Part shown: piece after piece, positions 25,121 through 31,952 of the stretch | How positions within the stretch are numbered: the stretch's first letter is position 1 | Layout: every line of letters starts with the position of its first letter | Source of the DNA: a virus | Length of the DNA: 39,439 nt | IMG/VR virus record: IMGVR_UViG_3300028398_000010 | Location: 1 to 39,439 of that record | Strand: one strand, 5' to 3' | The notes under the pieces: generated by a model | Database searches by the model: none | Seen by the model: the letters and a program-made list of their open reading frames with translations, nothing else | What the model was told of the DNA's origin: nothing | Made by a program: the position numbers and the translations under genes

Positions 25121-25621
25121 TCATGTTATAATGTTTTTAGCAATATATTCAGACAACCTAAGAACAGTTTTTCGTGAAGGAAGATAGCCGTCATTTAAGC
25201 CGTTGCTTCCATAGGCATATGGAAAATTAGATACCCATACCACCGTGCCGTCATCAAAGATGACTTGGTAACGGCTAAATCTCTTAACACCCACGCGGCT
25301 ATCAATCAATTGATTTATTTTTTTATCCCAACCTTCATTTGTAGGATAAATGCGCAACCAGAAAGTTGGTCGCATTAGTATGTCAATGTTAGAATATCTT
25401 TTTACTTCTTGCGGTCTGGTTCTCGAAGATTTTCTATGCGCATTATTCCATGCTTTTTTGAAAAGTTCATGTTGTGCCGTTTCGACTATCTCCCAATTTG
25501 TTTCCACCTCAACAAACCACTCTCCGCAACAGTCACCGCATATAAATGTATATTCTTCTACATCTCCATAAGCATATAATTTATCTGGGGTCAATCCGCA
25601 CCCGCATGGCTTTAGGCTCAT
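25121..25621 (-). CDS. Zinc-ribbon protein, possibly Lar-like at its N-terminus
   Basis: 166 residues from ATG 25621; this start overlaps the previous stop (ATGA) and has AAGGAGA upstream. LKPCGCG at the start, then ICGDCCGEW and KKAWNNAHRK give the arrangement C-x-C...CxxC...AWN seen in Lar-type restriction-alleviation proteins and related phage zinc ribbons. The C-terminal half (about 90-166) is a separate beta-rich domain with FDDGTVVWVSNF and is unfamiliar. An anti-restriction role is therefore only suggested. Confidence 0.5.
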   Translation of the reverse strand: MSLKPCGCGLTPDKLYAYGDVEEYTFICGDCCGEWFVEVETNWEIVETAQHELFKKAWNNAHRKSSRTRPQEVKRYSNIDILMRPTFWLRIYPTNEGWDKKINQLIDSRVGVKRFSRYQVIFDDGTVVWVSNFPYAYGSNGLNDGYLPSRKTVLRLSEYIAKNIIT

Positions 25622-25842
25622 TTCTCTCTCCTTTTCAACAAAATTGAATATGGGCATGGGTTTTCCCTGCTAAGGCCAAACCCGCTTGCAAGCTCTTGAT
25701 GTTTTTTGAGCGTCAACTCATCAAAATGCACTATATCGCCCCTGTTTATCTCGTTGAAGCTCAAATTGAAGATATAGCAATGATCATCGTACTTAGACTT
25801 GTACTTGCAGTTTTTGCAATCAAAAAGCTCGGTCGTTTTCAT
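25618..25842 (-). CDS. Cys-containing hypothetical protein, 74 residues
   Basis: Begins MKTTELFDCKNCKYKSKYDD with a CxxC pair at 9-12, a third cysteine at 22 and a fourth in NPCPYS near 63, so a zinc site is plausible. Hydrophilic and basic at the C-terminus (LLKRREK). Overlaps the neighbours at both ends. The family is not recognised; the context is an accessory early operon. Confidence 0.5.
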   Translation of the reverse strand: MKTTELFDCKNCKYKSKYDDHCYIFNLSFNEINRGDIVHFDELTLKKHQELASGFGLSRENPCPYSILLKRREK

Positions 25843-26011
25843 CTCTTTCCTTTATTGTTTTTACAACTTCATTTAACACTATCCCGCCTACAATCCATAT
25901 AACACCCATTAATGACGTAAACATCATAGATATTTCTGTATCTGCAAACAGAAACGAAAGCACCTCATGAGCTATGCCGAAAAACACCATAGCTATACCT
26001 ATTTTGCTCAT
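25820..26011 (-). CDS. Small two-span membrane protein, 63 residues
   Basis: From ATG 26011, with AAAGGACAAATA before it. Two hydrophobic stretches (about 5-21 and 29-47) separated by a polar turn (ADTEIS), then a charged cytoplasmic-type tail ending ERDENDRAF. No family recognised. An in-frame ATG at 26047 would overlap the ssb stop and lacks a ribosome-binding site. Overlaps the next gene by 23 bases. Confidence 0.55.
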   Translation of the reverse strand: MSKIGIAMVFFGIAHEVLSFLFADTEISMMFTSLMGVIWIVGGIVLNEVVKTIKERDENDRAF

Positions 26012-26021
26012 TATTTGTCCT

Positions 26022-26429
26022 TTAAAATGGAATATCATCGTCATCAATGTCTATTTCGGGCGGTAGCGTTTGCTTCGGAGTGCTCTGATTGCTAACGCTG
26101 CCCTGATGATTACCAGCTGGCTTGCTATCAAGCATCTTAAAGCTCTCTACTACGATCTTGTGCTTATTTCTCTTTTGCCCGCTCTGATCTGTCCATTGGT
26201 CGAGGCTTAACCGCCCTTCGATCAGCACCTTGCTCCCCTTTTTTAGATATTGATTGAAAATCTCGGCTTGTTTTCCAAAAAGAGTGAAATCTATGAATAG
26301 CGTATCCTCTTTATCCTTATACTTATGCGTCGTAGCTATCCCGCAACTCACCACCGCTGCCCCGCTTGGCAGATATTTCATCTCTGGCTCTCTCGTTAGA
26401 TTTCCGACTATTATCACTTTGTTGTACAT
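26022..26429 (-). CDS. ssb: Single-stranded DNA-binding protein
   Basis: 135 residues with a complete OB fold: MYNKVIIVGNLTREPEMKY at the start, IDFTLFGKQAE, LKKGSKVLIEGRLSLDQW, then a Gln/Asn/Ser linker and the acidic tip DDDDIPF, which recruits replication and repair partners. Aromatic and basic residues for DNA binding are present. It protects ssDNA during phage replication and recombination. The C-terminal tip is intact, so it should work with host or phage repair enzymes. Confidence 0.95.
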   Translation of the reverse strand: MYNKVIIVGNLTREPEMKYLPSGAAVVSCGIATTHKYKDKEDTLFIDFTLFGKQAEIFNQYLKKGSKVLIEGRLSLDQWTDQSGQKRNKHKIVVESFKMLDSKPAGNHQGSVSNQSTPKQTLPPEIDIDDDDIPF

Positions 26430-26430
26430 T

Positions 26431-26835
26431 TCAATACCTTGTTATTTTGAATTTTCTCACTATGCCATCTGGAGAGACAGTGCGCTTTTTAAAATCGGCA
26501 TGAGTTGGAAACTCCCTACCCTCAAACTTTATAGCCCCAGTGTCCCCAGTGCTATCAACTTCAACCACTTGACCATTTCCGAAATTGGCATCCTTACAAT
26601 ATACCGTTGTGCCAACCCTTATCTCTTCCGAGAAAACAGCTTTTTCCAATTTTTCCACCCTTTTCTTTATTGATGAAATATCCCTCTTCAACTTCCATTT
26701 ACAAATCATCTCGAGCTGAAAGTCGGATATACCATGCTTTTCTTTTATGTCATCCGCCGAAAGGACGCCTTTTTCTATATCCCGCTTTATCTGTTTTATT
26801 CTCTGCCCACTCATTCCGTACCATAGCATCATCAC
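26431..26835 (-). CDS. Hypothetical protein with helical N-half and beta C-half
   Basis: 134 residues just upstream of ssb, one base apart. Residues 8-70 form charged helices (KRDIEKGVLSADDIKEKHG, ISSIKKRVEKLEKAVF); residues 73-134 look like a small beta barrel (GTTVYCKDANFGNGQVVEV) of KOW/SH3 type. No family recognised. Its start is one of ATG 26835 or ATG 26832; GAGGAG lies four and seven bases away. Linked to ssb, it may belong to replication or recombination. Confidence 0.55.
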   Translation of the reverse strand: MMMLWYGMSGQRIKQIKRDIEKGVLSADDIKEKHGISDFQLEMICKWKLKRDISSIKKRVEKLEKAVFSEEIRVGTTVYCKDANFGNGQVVEVDSTGDTGAIKFEGREFPTHADFKKRTVSPDGIVRKFKITRY

Positions 26836-26920
26836 TCCTCAATGCAAGTTCCGACTCCGTCGGGACAAGTAAGTCTAACGAAATTATTGAATACCGTCAA
26901 TAAAACAAATAGGTTAATTC

Positions 26921-27100
26921 TTATCTCTTATCTTGCAAAAAGAAACTATATCCACGCTCTTCGCATAACGTGAAGTCAACCCACTGGTACAAAAACGTCT
27001 GCTCTGCGTTGAAGCGATAGTGACTTTTATGACGCCTACATTCCCGTATCTTTTCGCAATTCCTCGCGCTACAGTATGCTATATCAGTCTTTGCTCTCAT
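26921..27100 (-). CDS. Small Cys-rich protein, 59 residues
   Basis: Encodes MRAKTDIAYCSARNCEKIRE with Cys10, Cys15, Cys21 and His24, a possible zinc site, followed by an aromatic C-half (LYQWVDFTL). AAGGGA upstream. Its start overlaps the end of the preceding gene by 17 bases, typical of this operon. The 85 bases between it and the next gene (26836-26920) contain no coding region that I can support. Confidence 0.55.
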   Translation of the reverse strand: MRAKTDIAYCSARNCEKIRECRRHKSHYRFNAEQTFLYQWVDFTLCEERGYSFFLQDKR

Positions 27101-27389
27101 CGTCTATCCCTTGATCAACACATTCAAGATAATATCTCTCCGAAAACTCTTTTATAGCCGATCTTTTGAACTCGCTCGTTTCGTAGTACGGCACTTTATA
27201 TGCAAGCGTTACCATCGTTCTCATCATAGGCGCAAGTGGCCCTGCTTCGTTTGCCGTCCTCATCATATCGACTATACTGGCTCCGTTTTGCCTTTGTTTC
27301 ATTATCACACCCGCAAGCTCGTAAAGCTTTTCACACGTTCCCGCATTTAGCGACATGGCAATAGCCGCAACTATCATCAACTTTTTCAT
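27084..27389 (-). CDS. Secreted/periplasmic protein with signal peptide
   Basis: 101 residues. Starts KKLMIVAAIAMSLNAG, a clear Sec-type signal peptide (basic n-region, hydrophobic core, cleavage likely after residue 17); no lipobox. The mature part is helical, with Cys19 and a later Cys that could form a disulfide. Exported proteins are unusual in a recombination operon; possibilities include superinfection exclusion or a periplasmic lysis factor. No family recognised. Confidence 0.6.
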   Translation of the reverse strand: MKKLMIVAAIAMSLNAGTCEKLYELAGVIMKQRQNGASIVDMMRTANEAGPLAPMMRTMVTLAYKVPYYETSEFKRSAIKEFSERYYLECVDQGIDDESKD

Positions 27390-27991
27390 TTTTTCTCCTT
27401 TTTCTTTTTAAGCATAGCGATCGCTTTATTAAAGTCAACCTCCGCAAGATCAGCAATTTTTCTTATTCCAAACGCTTCGCAAAACTTCTCTTTATCGGTC
27501 TCAGTCTCCAATATCAAATCCATAACCTGCTGAAGCTGAGTAGAGTTGATCTTGTGAAACTCTTTATGAACTTCTTGCACATACTCCGCATCGTCGAACA
27601 TGCCCAAAAAGACATCTGCATTGAAGCCGACTTTCGATAGACACTTTGACTGAAACTTTGTTAAAAGCTTTTTCTCCACATCTACATCTACTATCTTTCT
27701 TCCCTTAGACGACATATAAGCTGCTTTCTCCGACACAGCATACGGAAACTCTCCAGATGGGTACCAGAACATACCCGAAAGCATCATCACCGTAACGTCA
27801 TCGTACTCTTTTGTGGTGAAACATATATCTTTTATGCCCCACTCCTTGCCGTATAGGCCCCATTGTTCAGTTGCAAGCTCAGTCTGGTACTGCGGGTCAA
27901 CCGTAGCGACATTCCTGCCACCTATGCTTGCGCGCTTAACATAGTCAGGATTGGTTTTTGAAACAAGCCTATAAAACTCTATATCAGTCAT
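27386..27991 (-). CDS. Possible Rad52-like ssDNA-annealing protein
   Basis: 201 residues. The segment NVATVDPQYQTELATEQWG followed by GIKDICF and a beta-rich core recalls Rad52-superfamily phage annealing proteins (long helix, then antiparallel sheet). KKLLTKFQSKCLSKVGFNAD and FLGMFDDAEY are typical of the family I have in mind, which usually sits beside ssb and Gp157-like genes. The Lys-rich tail could bind DNA. No decisive catalytic residue exists for this group, so this rests on pattern memory and context. Confidence 0.45.
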   Translation of the reverse strand: MTDIEFYRLVSKTNPDYVKRASIGGRNVATVDPQYQTELATEQWGLYGKEWGIKDICFTTKEYDDVTVMMLSGMFWYPSGEFPYAVSEKAAYMSSKGRKIVDVDVEKKLLTKFQSKCLSKVGFNADVFLGMFDDAEYVQEVHKEFHKINSTQLQQVMDLILETETDKEKFCEAFGIRKIADLAEVDFNKAIAMLKKKKEKK

Positions 27992-28241
27992 TTTTTATCC
28001 TTTTTTTCTCAATCAGTTCTATTTTTACTTTATCAGCAGGAATACGAAGTGGGCATTTGATATAATCTAATTCACCCTTAGGATTGATAATTTCTATTAT
28101 CATAGTATTGCCGCAACTGCTAAAATACATATTGTTTTTTGTTATACTGAAGTATGGTGGCGTATAAACAAATATACCTTTTCCGTTTTCATCTGTTTCA
28201 ATGAAATACAAACACCATTCATGTGGTGAGCCTTTTTTCAT
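27984..28241 (-). CDS. Hypothetical protein, 85 residues
   Basis: Beta-rich small protein with three Cys (residues 10, 43 and 63) and a Lys-rich C-terminus. Segments EWCLYFIETDENGKGIFVY and NTMIIEIINPKGELDYI suggest a compact sandwich. No family recognised. It overlaps the annealing-like gene by eight bases and is preceded by a GGAGG ribosome-binding site, so it is translated with that gene. Confidence 0.5.
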   Translation of the reverse strand: MKKGSPHEWCLYFIETDENGKGIFVYTPPYFSITKNNMYFSSCGNTMIIEIINPKGELDYIKCPLRIPADKVKIELIEKKRIKND

Positions 28242-28251
28242 ATTCCCTCCT

Positions 28252-28749
28252 TTATTTTATGATAACCGATTGCTTTTCTTCTATCTTGAAGCCAGGAACC
28301 TCTTCGCCCGCCAATAACTTCTTTTTCGCACCTGCTTTGTTTATCTTATACTCGAATATTAGGAAATCAGCCGGCACCAAGCTTTCATCTGTCACTTCAA
28401 TAGCCTTTGAGCTTCGGAAGTAGACCGTGAATTTATCCGTTTTTTGCTTTTCTCCGTCCGTGAGCCACTTTAAAAGCTCTTTCAGGCGATCAACGGCTTT
28501 TTCTTCGATTATGGCCCTATCCCTCAACCGTTTTGCCTCATCTTTAAGAGTTTTTGCGTTGGCCTCTTTCTCTTTTATCAAATAGCAAATAGAGTCTATT
28601 TTTTCGCTCTTCTCTTTCTCTATCACTACGACTTTTTCCTTGATGTCAGACTCGTCTGGGTAGATTATTTCACCCGTCTCTGGGTCTACCCGCTCCTCCA
28701 TCATGGCCTCTATTTCTCTAATTTCCTTCATGATCTCAAATACTTTCAC
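28252..28749 (-). CDS. Gp157-family protein
   Basis: 165 residues. Long helical first half (about 1-105, including EKEANAKTLKDEAKRLRD), then TDKFTVYFRSSKAIEV and a basic C-terminus: the layout of siphophage Gp157 proteins. Members occur in early operons beside annealing proteins and ssb in many phages. A Streptococcus thermophilus member has been linked to resistance to phage infection when expressed. Molecular role not established. Confidence 0.75.
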   Translation of the reverse strand: MKVFEIMKEIREIEAMMEERVDPETGEIIYPDESDIKEKVVVIEKEKSEKIDSICYLIKEKEANAKTLKDEAKRLRDRAIIEEKAVDRLKELLKWLTDGEKQKTDKFTVYFRSSKAIEVTDESLVPADFLIFEYKINKAGAKKKLLAGEEVPGFKIEEKQSVIIK

Positions 28750-28760
28750 TTTCTCATCCT

Positions 28761-29621
28761 TTACAAAATATCTTCCATCTTAACAGGCTCTTCGCCTAGC
28801 CATACCAAGCACATATTCAATGCCTTCAAGCGCCATTCTGCTTCTTCACTGCCTTTAGTAAATTCTTCATTATTCCAAAAGTCATTTTTCCATTCATTAA
28901 TAGTTCTTTCATAACAACCTAATTTAATTTTTTTAACATCACTGCCGTCAAATACTGGTTGGGCATGATACTTGTAAAACAAACCAAAAGAGTAATGACC
29001 GCTATCTGTTTTATAGTTCCCTTTAATAATTGTCCTACAATGAACCGCAACATCACCATAAACCTCAGCGTTACCGTAGATTTTAGCATTGTCAAAAATT
29101 TTAGCGTTATTATAAACCTTAGCAGTACCAAAGACTCCAGCGCTGCCCAAAACTTTAGCGTTACCTGAAACACTAGCGCTACCTAAAACTTCAGTATTAC
29201 CATAAACTTCAGCGGAGTTAAAAATTATGGCATTATCGTAAACTCTAGCATTACCATAAACTTTAGCGTAGTCAAAAACTCTAGCGGAGTTAAAAATTAT
29301 GGCATTATCGTAAACTCTAGCATTACCATAAACTTTAGCGTAGTCAAAAACTCTAGCGCAACCAAAGACTCTGGCATTACCGAAAACTGTAGCGTTTCCA
29401 TGAACTCTAGCACCGTTAAAAACTCTAGCATTACCATAAACTTTAGCGTAGTCAAAAACTCTAGCATTTTCGCAAATCCAACAATTACCGTCATGGGACA
29501 AGTTATGCTCTCCTGAAACACAACCCCCTAAATCTCCCTTCTTTACATTTGCGAAACTTCGTAAAGCTTTAATGCGGTATAGATGCTGAATATCACTTTT
29601 TACCAACTCGTATTTTCTCAT
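28761..29621 (-). CDS. Left-handed beta-helix (hexapeptide-like repeat) protein
   Basis: 286 residues. An N-terminal 45-residue region (YRIKALRSFANVKKGDLGG) is followed by dozens of 6-residue units of the form [NS]-A-[RK]-V-[YF]-[GD] (about 48-205), characteristic of a left-handed beta-helix. A C-terminal domain of about 80 residues follows. Similar proteins are widespread in phages and annotated as polymer-forming or hexapeptide proteins; no catalytic acyltransferase His is obvious. The coding DNA contains an exact 72-bp tandem duplication (29211-29354). Confidence 0.7.
   Translation of the reverse strand: MRKYELVKSDIQHLYRIKALRSFANVKKGDLGGCVSGEHNLSHDGNCWICENARVFDYAKVYGNARVFNGARVHGNATVFGNARVFGCARVFDYAKVYGNARVYDNAIIFNSARVFDYAKVYGNARVYDNAIIFNSAEVYGNTEVLGSASVSGNAKVLGSAGVFGTAKVYNNAKIFDNAKIYGNAEVYGDVAVHCRTIIKGNYKTDSGHYSFGLFYKYHAQPVFDGSDVKKIKLGCYERTINEWKNDFWNNEEFTKGSEEAEWRLKALNMCLVWLGEEPVKMEDIL
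29211..29354. repeat. Exact 72-bp tandem duplication in the beta-helix gene
   Basis: 29211-29282 and 29283-29354 are identical, base for base. The unit encodes 24 residues, or four 6-residue turns, so the reading frame is kept. With no differences between copies, the duplication is recent, probably from slippage or unequal recombination in the repetitive gene. Confidence 0.9.
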
Positions 29622-29660
29622 TTTGCTTTCCTTTTTTTTATTTGCACGGCAATATCTTTA

Positions 29661-30146
29661 TTAAAACCAATCTATCTCAGACTTTGCGAACAAGATTGCA
29701 GCATGTCCGTAATCCTCATCTTCGCCTTCGTGCGTATGAACATAGTACTCCTCTCCTTTTTTCAGAGGTGTTACTGTATAGTTATCTATAGTGGTTTTGT
29801 CAAAACTTATCATATCCATGATATTACATAAATCTTCACCAATCAACATGTCAGATGAATCATAGTTAAAAACTATATAGTCATAGCTTCCATTTCTGGC
29901 CATAAAAACGCCTCTTGAGTCTGGCATATCCAATGCTTCTTTTATTTTGTTAGTCAAGGCCTTCATTGTCGTTATGATATTTTCCAAATAATCAATATGT
30001 TGACATGTTCTACAATCACCCACTGAAATAATCACATATGTAGCGATATCATTTTTTTTAAAGGTGATTGAATCAGGCTCTATTTTTCCATCAAAAGCAC
30101 GCAAAAGCTCTTCTTTGTATTTTCTTACTACGTATTTATCTATCAT
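29661..30146 (-). CDS. Hypothetical protein, 161 residues
   Basis: From ATG 30146, overlapping the stop of the preceding mini-gene (ATGA) and preceded by GGAGGAG. Two parts: a mixed alpha/beta N-half and an acidic C-half (THEGEDEDYGHAA). No family recognised; it has Cys62 and Cys65 nearby and no clear catalytic pattern. An earlier in-frame ATG at 30206 lies inside the mini-gene and is a worse start. Confidence 0.5.
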   Translation of the reverse strand: MIDKYVVRKYKEELLRAFDGKIEPDSITFKKNDIATYVIISVGDCRTCQHIDYLENIITTMKALTNKIKEALDMPDSRGVFMARNGSYDYIVFNYDSSDMLIGEDLCNIMDMISFDKTTIDNYTVTPLKKGEEYYVHTHEGEDEDYGHAAILFAKSEIDWF

Positions 30147-30232
30147 TTTCTCCTCCTCCATGCCATAGAAATCACAAATATAGCCACAATAGCCCCTGCA
30201 ATACATGTAAGTACAAGATCACTTGCGCTCAT
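30143..30232 (-). CDS. Small membrane protein, 29 residues
   Basis: Encodes MSASDLVLTCIAGAIVAIF with one hydrophobic span (about 6-22), ending WRRRK, a positively charged cytoplasmic end. Its stop overlaps the next ATG (ATGA), and its start overlaps the end of the ribbon-helix-helix gene by 14 bases. These overlaps plus the membrane-like sequence argue for a real gene. Function unknown. Confidence 0.6.
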   Translation of the reverse strand: MSASDLVLTCIAGAIVAIFVISMAWRRRK

Positions 30233-30365
30233 CTTGCCACTCCTTCAGTTTCTCCCTTATCATTTTTCGAAGTGCGGCAGAGACTGAAATGTCCCGCTTC
30301 TTGCACTCCTCTATAAACTTGTTGTACTCTTCAGCTTCAACGCTGATGGTCCTATTTACTCTCAT
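30219..30365 (-). CDS. Ribbon-helix-helix DNA-binding protein, 48 residues
   Basis: A 48-residue protein starting MRVNRTISVEAEEYNKF: an N-terminal beta strand with alternating polar and hydrophobic residues (RVNRTISV) followed by two helices (10-24 and 27-45), exactly the Arc/CopG/MetJ fold. It binds DNA as a dimer. The start overlaps the preceding stop (ATGA). A likely autoregulator of the reverse operon or of the divergent control region at 31468-31700. The conserved GDS-like turn between helices is replaced by DISVS. Confidence 0.7.
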   Translation of the reverse strand: MRVNRTISVEAEEYNKFIEECKKRDISVSAALRKMIREKLKEWQDERK

Positions 30366-30904
30366 TTATTCTCCTTTTCTATTTTAAGTTTTCCGCTATT
30401 CAAGGCGTCTGTTATTTTTATGGCGGCTTTTTTAGACACATATACAGCATTTATATATATGTAGTTCCAAAAAGGCATGTATTCATATTTTTTATATGGG
30501 AATGAATACATAATTAAACATTTCATCTGATCTGGATTATCCCAATCAGGCTCCCAACCAGGGTCAATCCTCTCTGCATGGAATAATATTGGATCTACTC
30601 CCTCAGGAGTCTCCCATTCAGATGACTTTATACGGTATTCCCTGTTTACATCAAAAGCAAATTCAGTATCAGTTTTCCAGCATCCATTTTCTACGTCAAA
30701 AAATTCTACTTCAGGTTTACCTTCATCAACCCATCTTTTTCTGAGTTCAGCATGCCTATCATTTACAATATAAATTTCATTATCAAGCCAATATGGCGTA
30801 CTAAATAAATACCAACAATATCTGTCATACCTAATCCATACTTTTGTATCCTTGGGGCTATTAGCCCACCTTATAATCTCTTCCTTATGTGGATGTTCAT
30901 TCAT
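30362..30904 (-). CDS. Conserved phage hypothetical protein, 180 residues
   Basis: Begins HPHKEEIIRWANSPKDTKVW with a later WEPDWDNPDQMKCLI. The opening and the later YRIKS segment recall a widespread phage hypothetical family that starts HKHxxxIxxWAxGxxI and contains YRIKP. It is rich in Trp and Tyr. No biochemical role is known. TAAATG-type overlap with the ribbon-helix-helix gene. Confidence 0.6.
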   Translation of the reverse strand: MNEHPHKEEIIRWANSPKDTKVWIRYDRYCWYLFSTPYWLDNEIYIVNDRHAELRKRWVDEGKPEVEFFDVENGCWKTDTEFAFDVNREYRIKSSEWETPEGVDPILFHAERIDPGWEPDWDNPDQMKCLIMYSFPYKKYEYMPFWNYIYINAVYVSKKAAIKITDALNSGKLKIEKENK

Positions 30905-31467
30905 TTTTTCTCCTTTAAGATTTTCTCTACATCTGCTCTGTCAATAGATAGCGCAGCCGCAATTTCCAACCATTTCCTATCTATATACGGTATAGCAGCA
31001 AATCTTTCACCATCCGTACCGTCGTGTTTTAGAAACACATCTTTAATAACTGGTCCGTCATCATATAGCCAATAGCCAATGGTGAACTCAACTTCGCCGA
31101 ATGGAGTTTCAAACGTAGCCAAAATAACACAAACGTCATTCTGATTAAAAACTACTTTATGCTCAATATTTTCTAATATGTATTTAGACGAGTTTAAAAT
31201 TAGTTTCATTTTCTCCACATATAATGTTTTAGCTATGGAAACCGCAGCTTCATAATCAAAATCTGCGCCTGCATCTCTTAAAATATCTAAATGATCAACA
31301 AGCTCAGACTCCAAGCCGATTGGAGCCACATAACCGTTATAAGAAAGCACACTATCGACGGCATATTGAGCGGCTGCTGATTCTGGTTGAGCACTCAGCA
31401 CACCGTTATTGATTTCCTCGACCATTTCTGGTAACGATTTATGATCTCTTATAATATATCTACTCAT
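30901..31467 (-). CDS. Hypothetical protein, first gene of the reverse operon
   Basis: 188 residues, mixed helix/strand, with Cys and aromatic residues scattered; PPFGEVEFTIGYW-like segments are beta. No recognised family. It is the first gene after the divergent control region and has AAGGAGAAAA before its ATG. Being promoter-proximal it may be the most highly expressed of this operon. Confidence 0.5.
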   Translation of the reverse strand: MSRYIIRDHKSLPEMVEEINNGVLSAQPESAAAQYAVDSVLSYNGYVAPIGLESELVDHLDILRDAGADFDYEAAVSIAKTLYVEKMKLILNSSKYILENIEHKVVFNQNDVCVILATFETPFGEVEFTIGYWLYDDGPVIKDVFLKHDGTDGERFAAIPYIDRKWLEIAAALSIDRADVEKILKEKK

Positions 31468-31530
31468 TTTTTCTCCTTTTTTTAATAAATTAAGTAATTA
31501 TTGCATATACCAACTTAAATAAAAGTTAAA

Positions 31531-31548
31531 TACTGTGCAGTACATGCA
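31531..31548. promoter_or_regulatory. Overlapping palindromes between divergent transcripts
   Basis: TACTG-TG-CAGTA (31531-31542) and the overlapping TGCA-GTACA-TGCA (31536-31548) form short inverted repeats in the gap between the reverse operon start and the rightward transcripts. Such sites often bind dimeric regulators. The ribbon-helix-helix protein or the HTH protein nearby are candidates. Functional role inferred. Confidence 0.35.
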
Positions 31549-31572
31549 TTTTCTACACTAACAATAATATGG

Positions 31573-31678
31573 TATAATTTCCATGACGGTTTTTCTTTCC
31601 TTTTCCGTCTATATTTTAGGGAGCTCCCGCTGACAAACGCATAGCCTCTGTCGTAGTTTCGTCACGCTATGCTTTTTT
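31573..31678 (+). ncRNA. Candidate short RNA (or leader) with its own terminator
   Basis: TATAAT (31573-31578) is followed by about 60 bases with a GGGAGCTCCC palindrome (31619-31628), then the stem GCATAGC (31639-31645)/GCTATGC (31666-31672) and a T6 run (31673-31678), a classic rho-independent terminator. A transcript starting near 31585 would be about 94 bases. A 16-codon frame from ATG 31583 could be a leader peptide, but the ATG would be at or before the start of transcription. The HTH gene begins after the terminator. Confidence 0.45.
31639..31678 (+). terminator. Rho-independent terminator
   Basis: Seven-base stem GCATAGC/GCTATGC with a 20-base loop, directly followed by six T on the + strand. 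Additional A-T pairs just outside the stem can extend it. It would end rightward transcription before the HTH gene, or act as an attenuator for it. A TACAAT box at 31682-31687 could then serve as a separate start for the HTH gene. Confidence 0.7.
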
Positions 31679-31705
31679 GTGCTACAATTTACAAAAAGGA
31701 AAAAC

Positions 31706-31945
31706 ATGAACCAATCAAAACAAATCCTCAATCACATGCTAAAAGGCCACTGCATCACCCAGCTCGACGCCGCTAATCTGTTTGGGTGTTGGAGACTCGG
31801 AGCGCGGATATATGATCTACGTGAAGCCGGCTTCACAATAGAAAGCGAAACGGTCAAGAACGGCCGAAAACGATACTCCAAATACTACATGACGAAAAAA
31901 GAGATAGCACGGGCTAAAGAAAAGCTAAAGGAAAAATTGATATAA
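31706..31945 (+). CDS. Helix-turn-helix protein (HTH_39 type)
   Basis: 79 residues from ATG 31706, with AAAGGAAAAA upstream. QILNHMLKGHCITQLDAANL, then FGCWRLGARIYDLREAGFTI: the pattern typical of the HTH_39 DNA-binding domain in phage genes, where IT...A...FG...L..RI.DLR.AG is the core. The C-terminal half is strongly basic. It probably acts as a regulator or replication accessory. The earlier in-frame start at 31679 lies in the preceding terminator region and lacks a ribosome-binding site. Confidence 0.7.
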   Translation: MNQSKQILNHMLKGHCITQLDAANLFGCWRLGARIYDLREAGFTIESETVKNGRKRYSKYYMTKKEIARAKEKLKEKLI

Positions 31946-31952
31946 TTGTATT

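Noticed and set aside
25125-25134. TATAAT on the + strand in the reverse operon
   Set aside because: No + strand gene follows, and the sequence is inside and just before opposite-strand genes; likely chance.
29041-29480. CRISPR-like array
   Set aside because: The spaced short repeats are codons of the beta-helix protein; there are no unique spacers or fixed repeat length.
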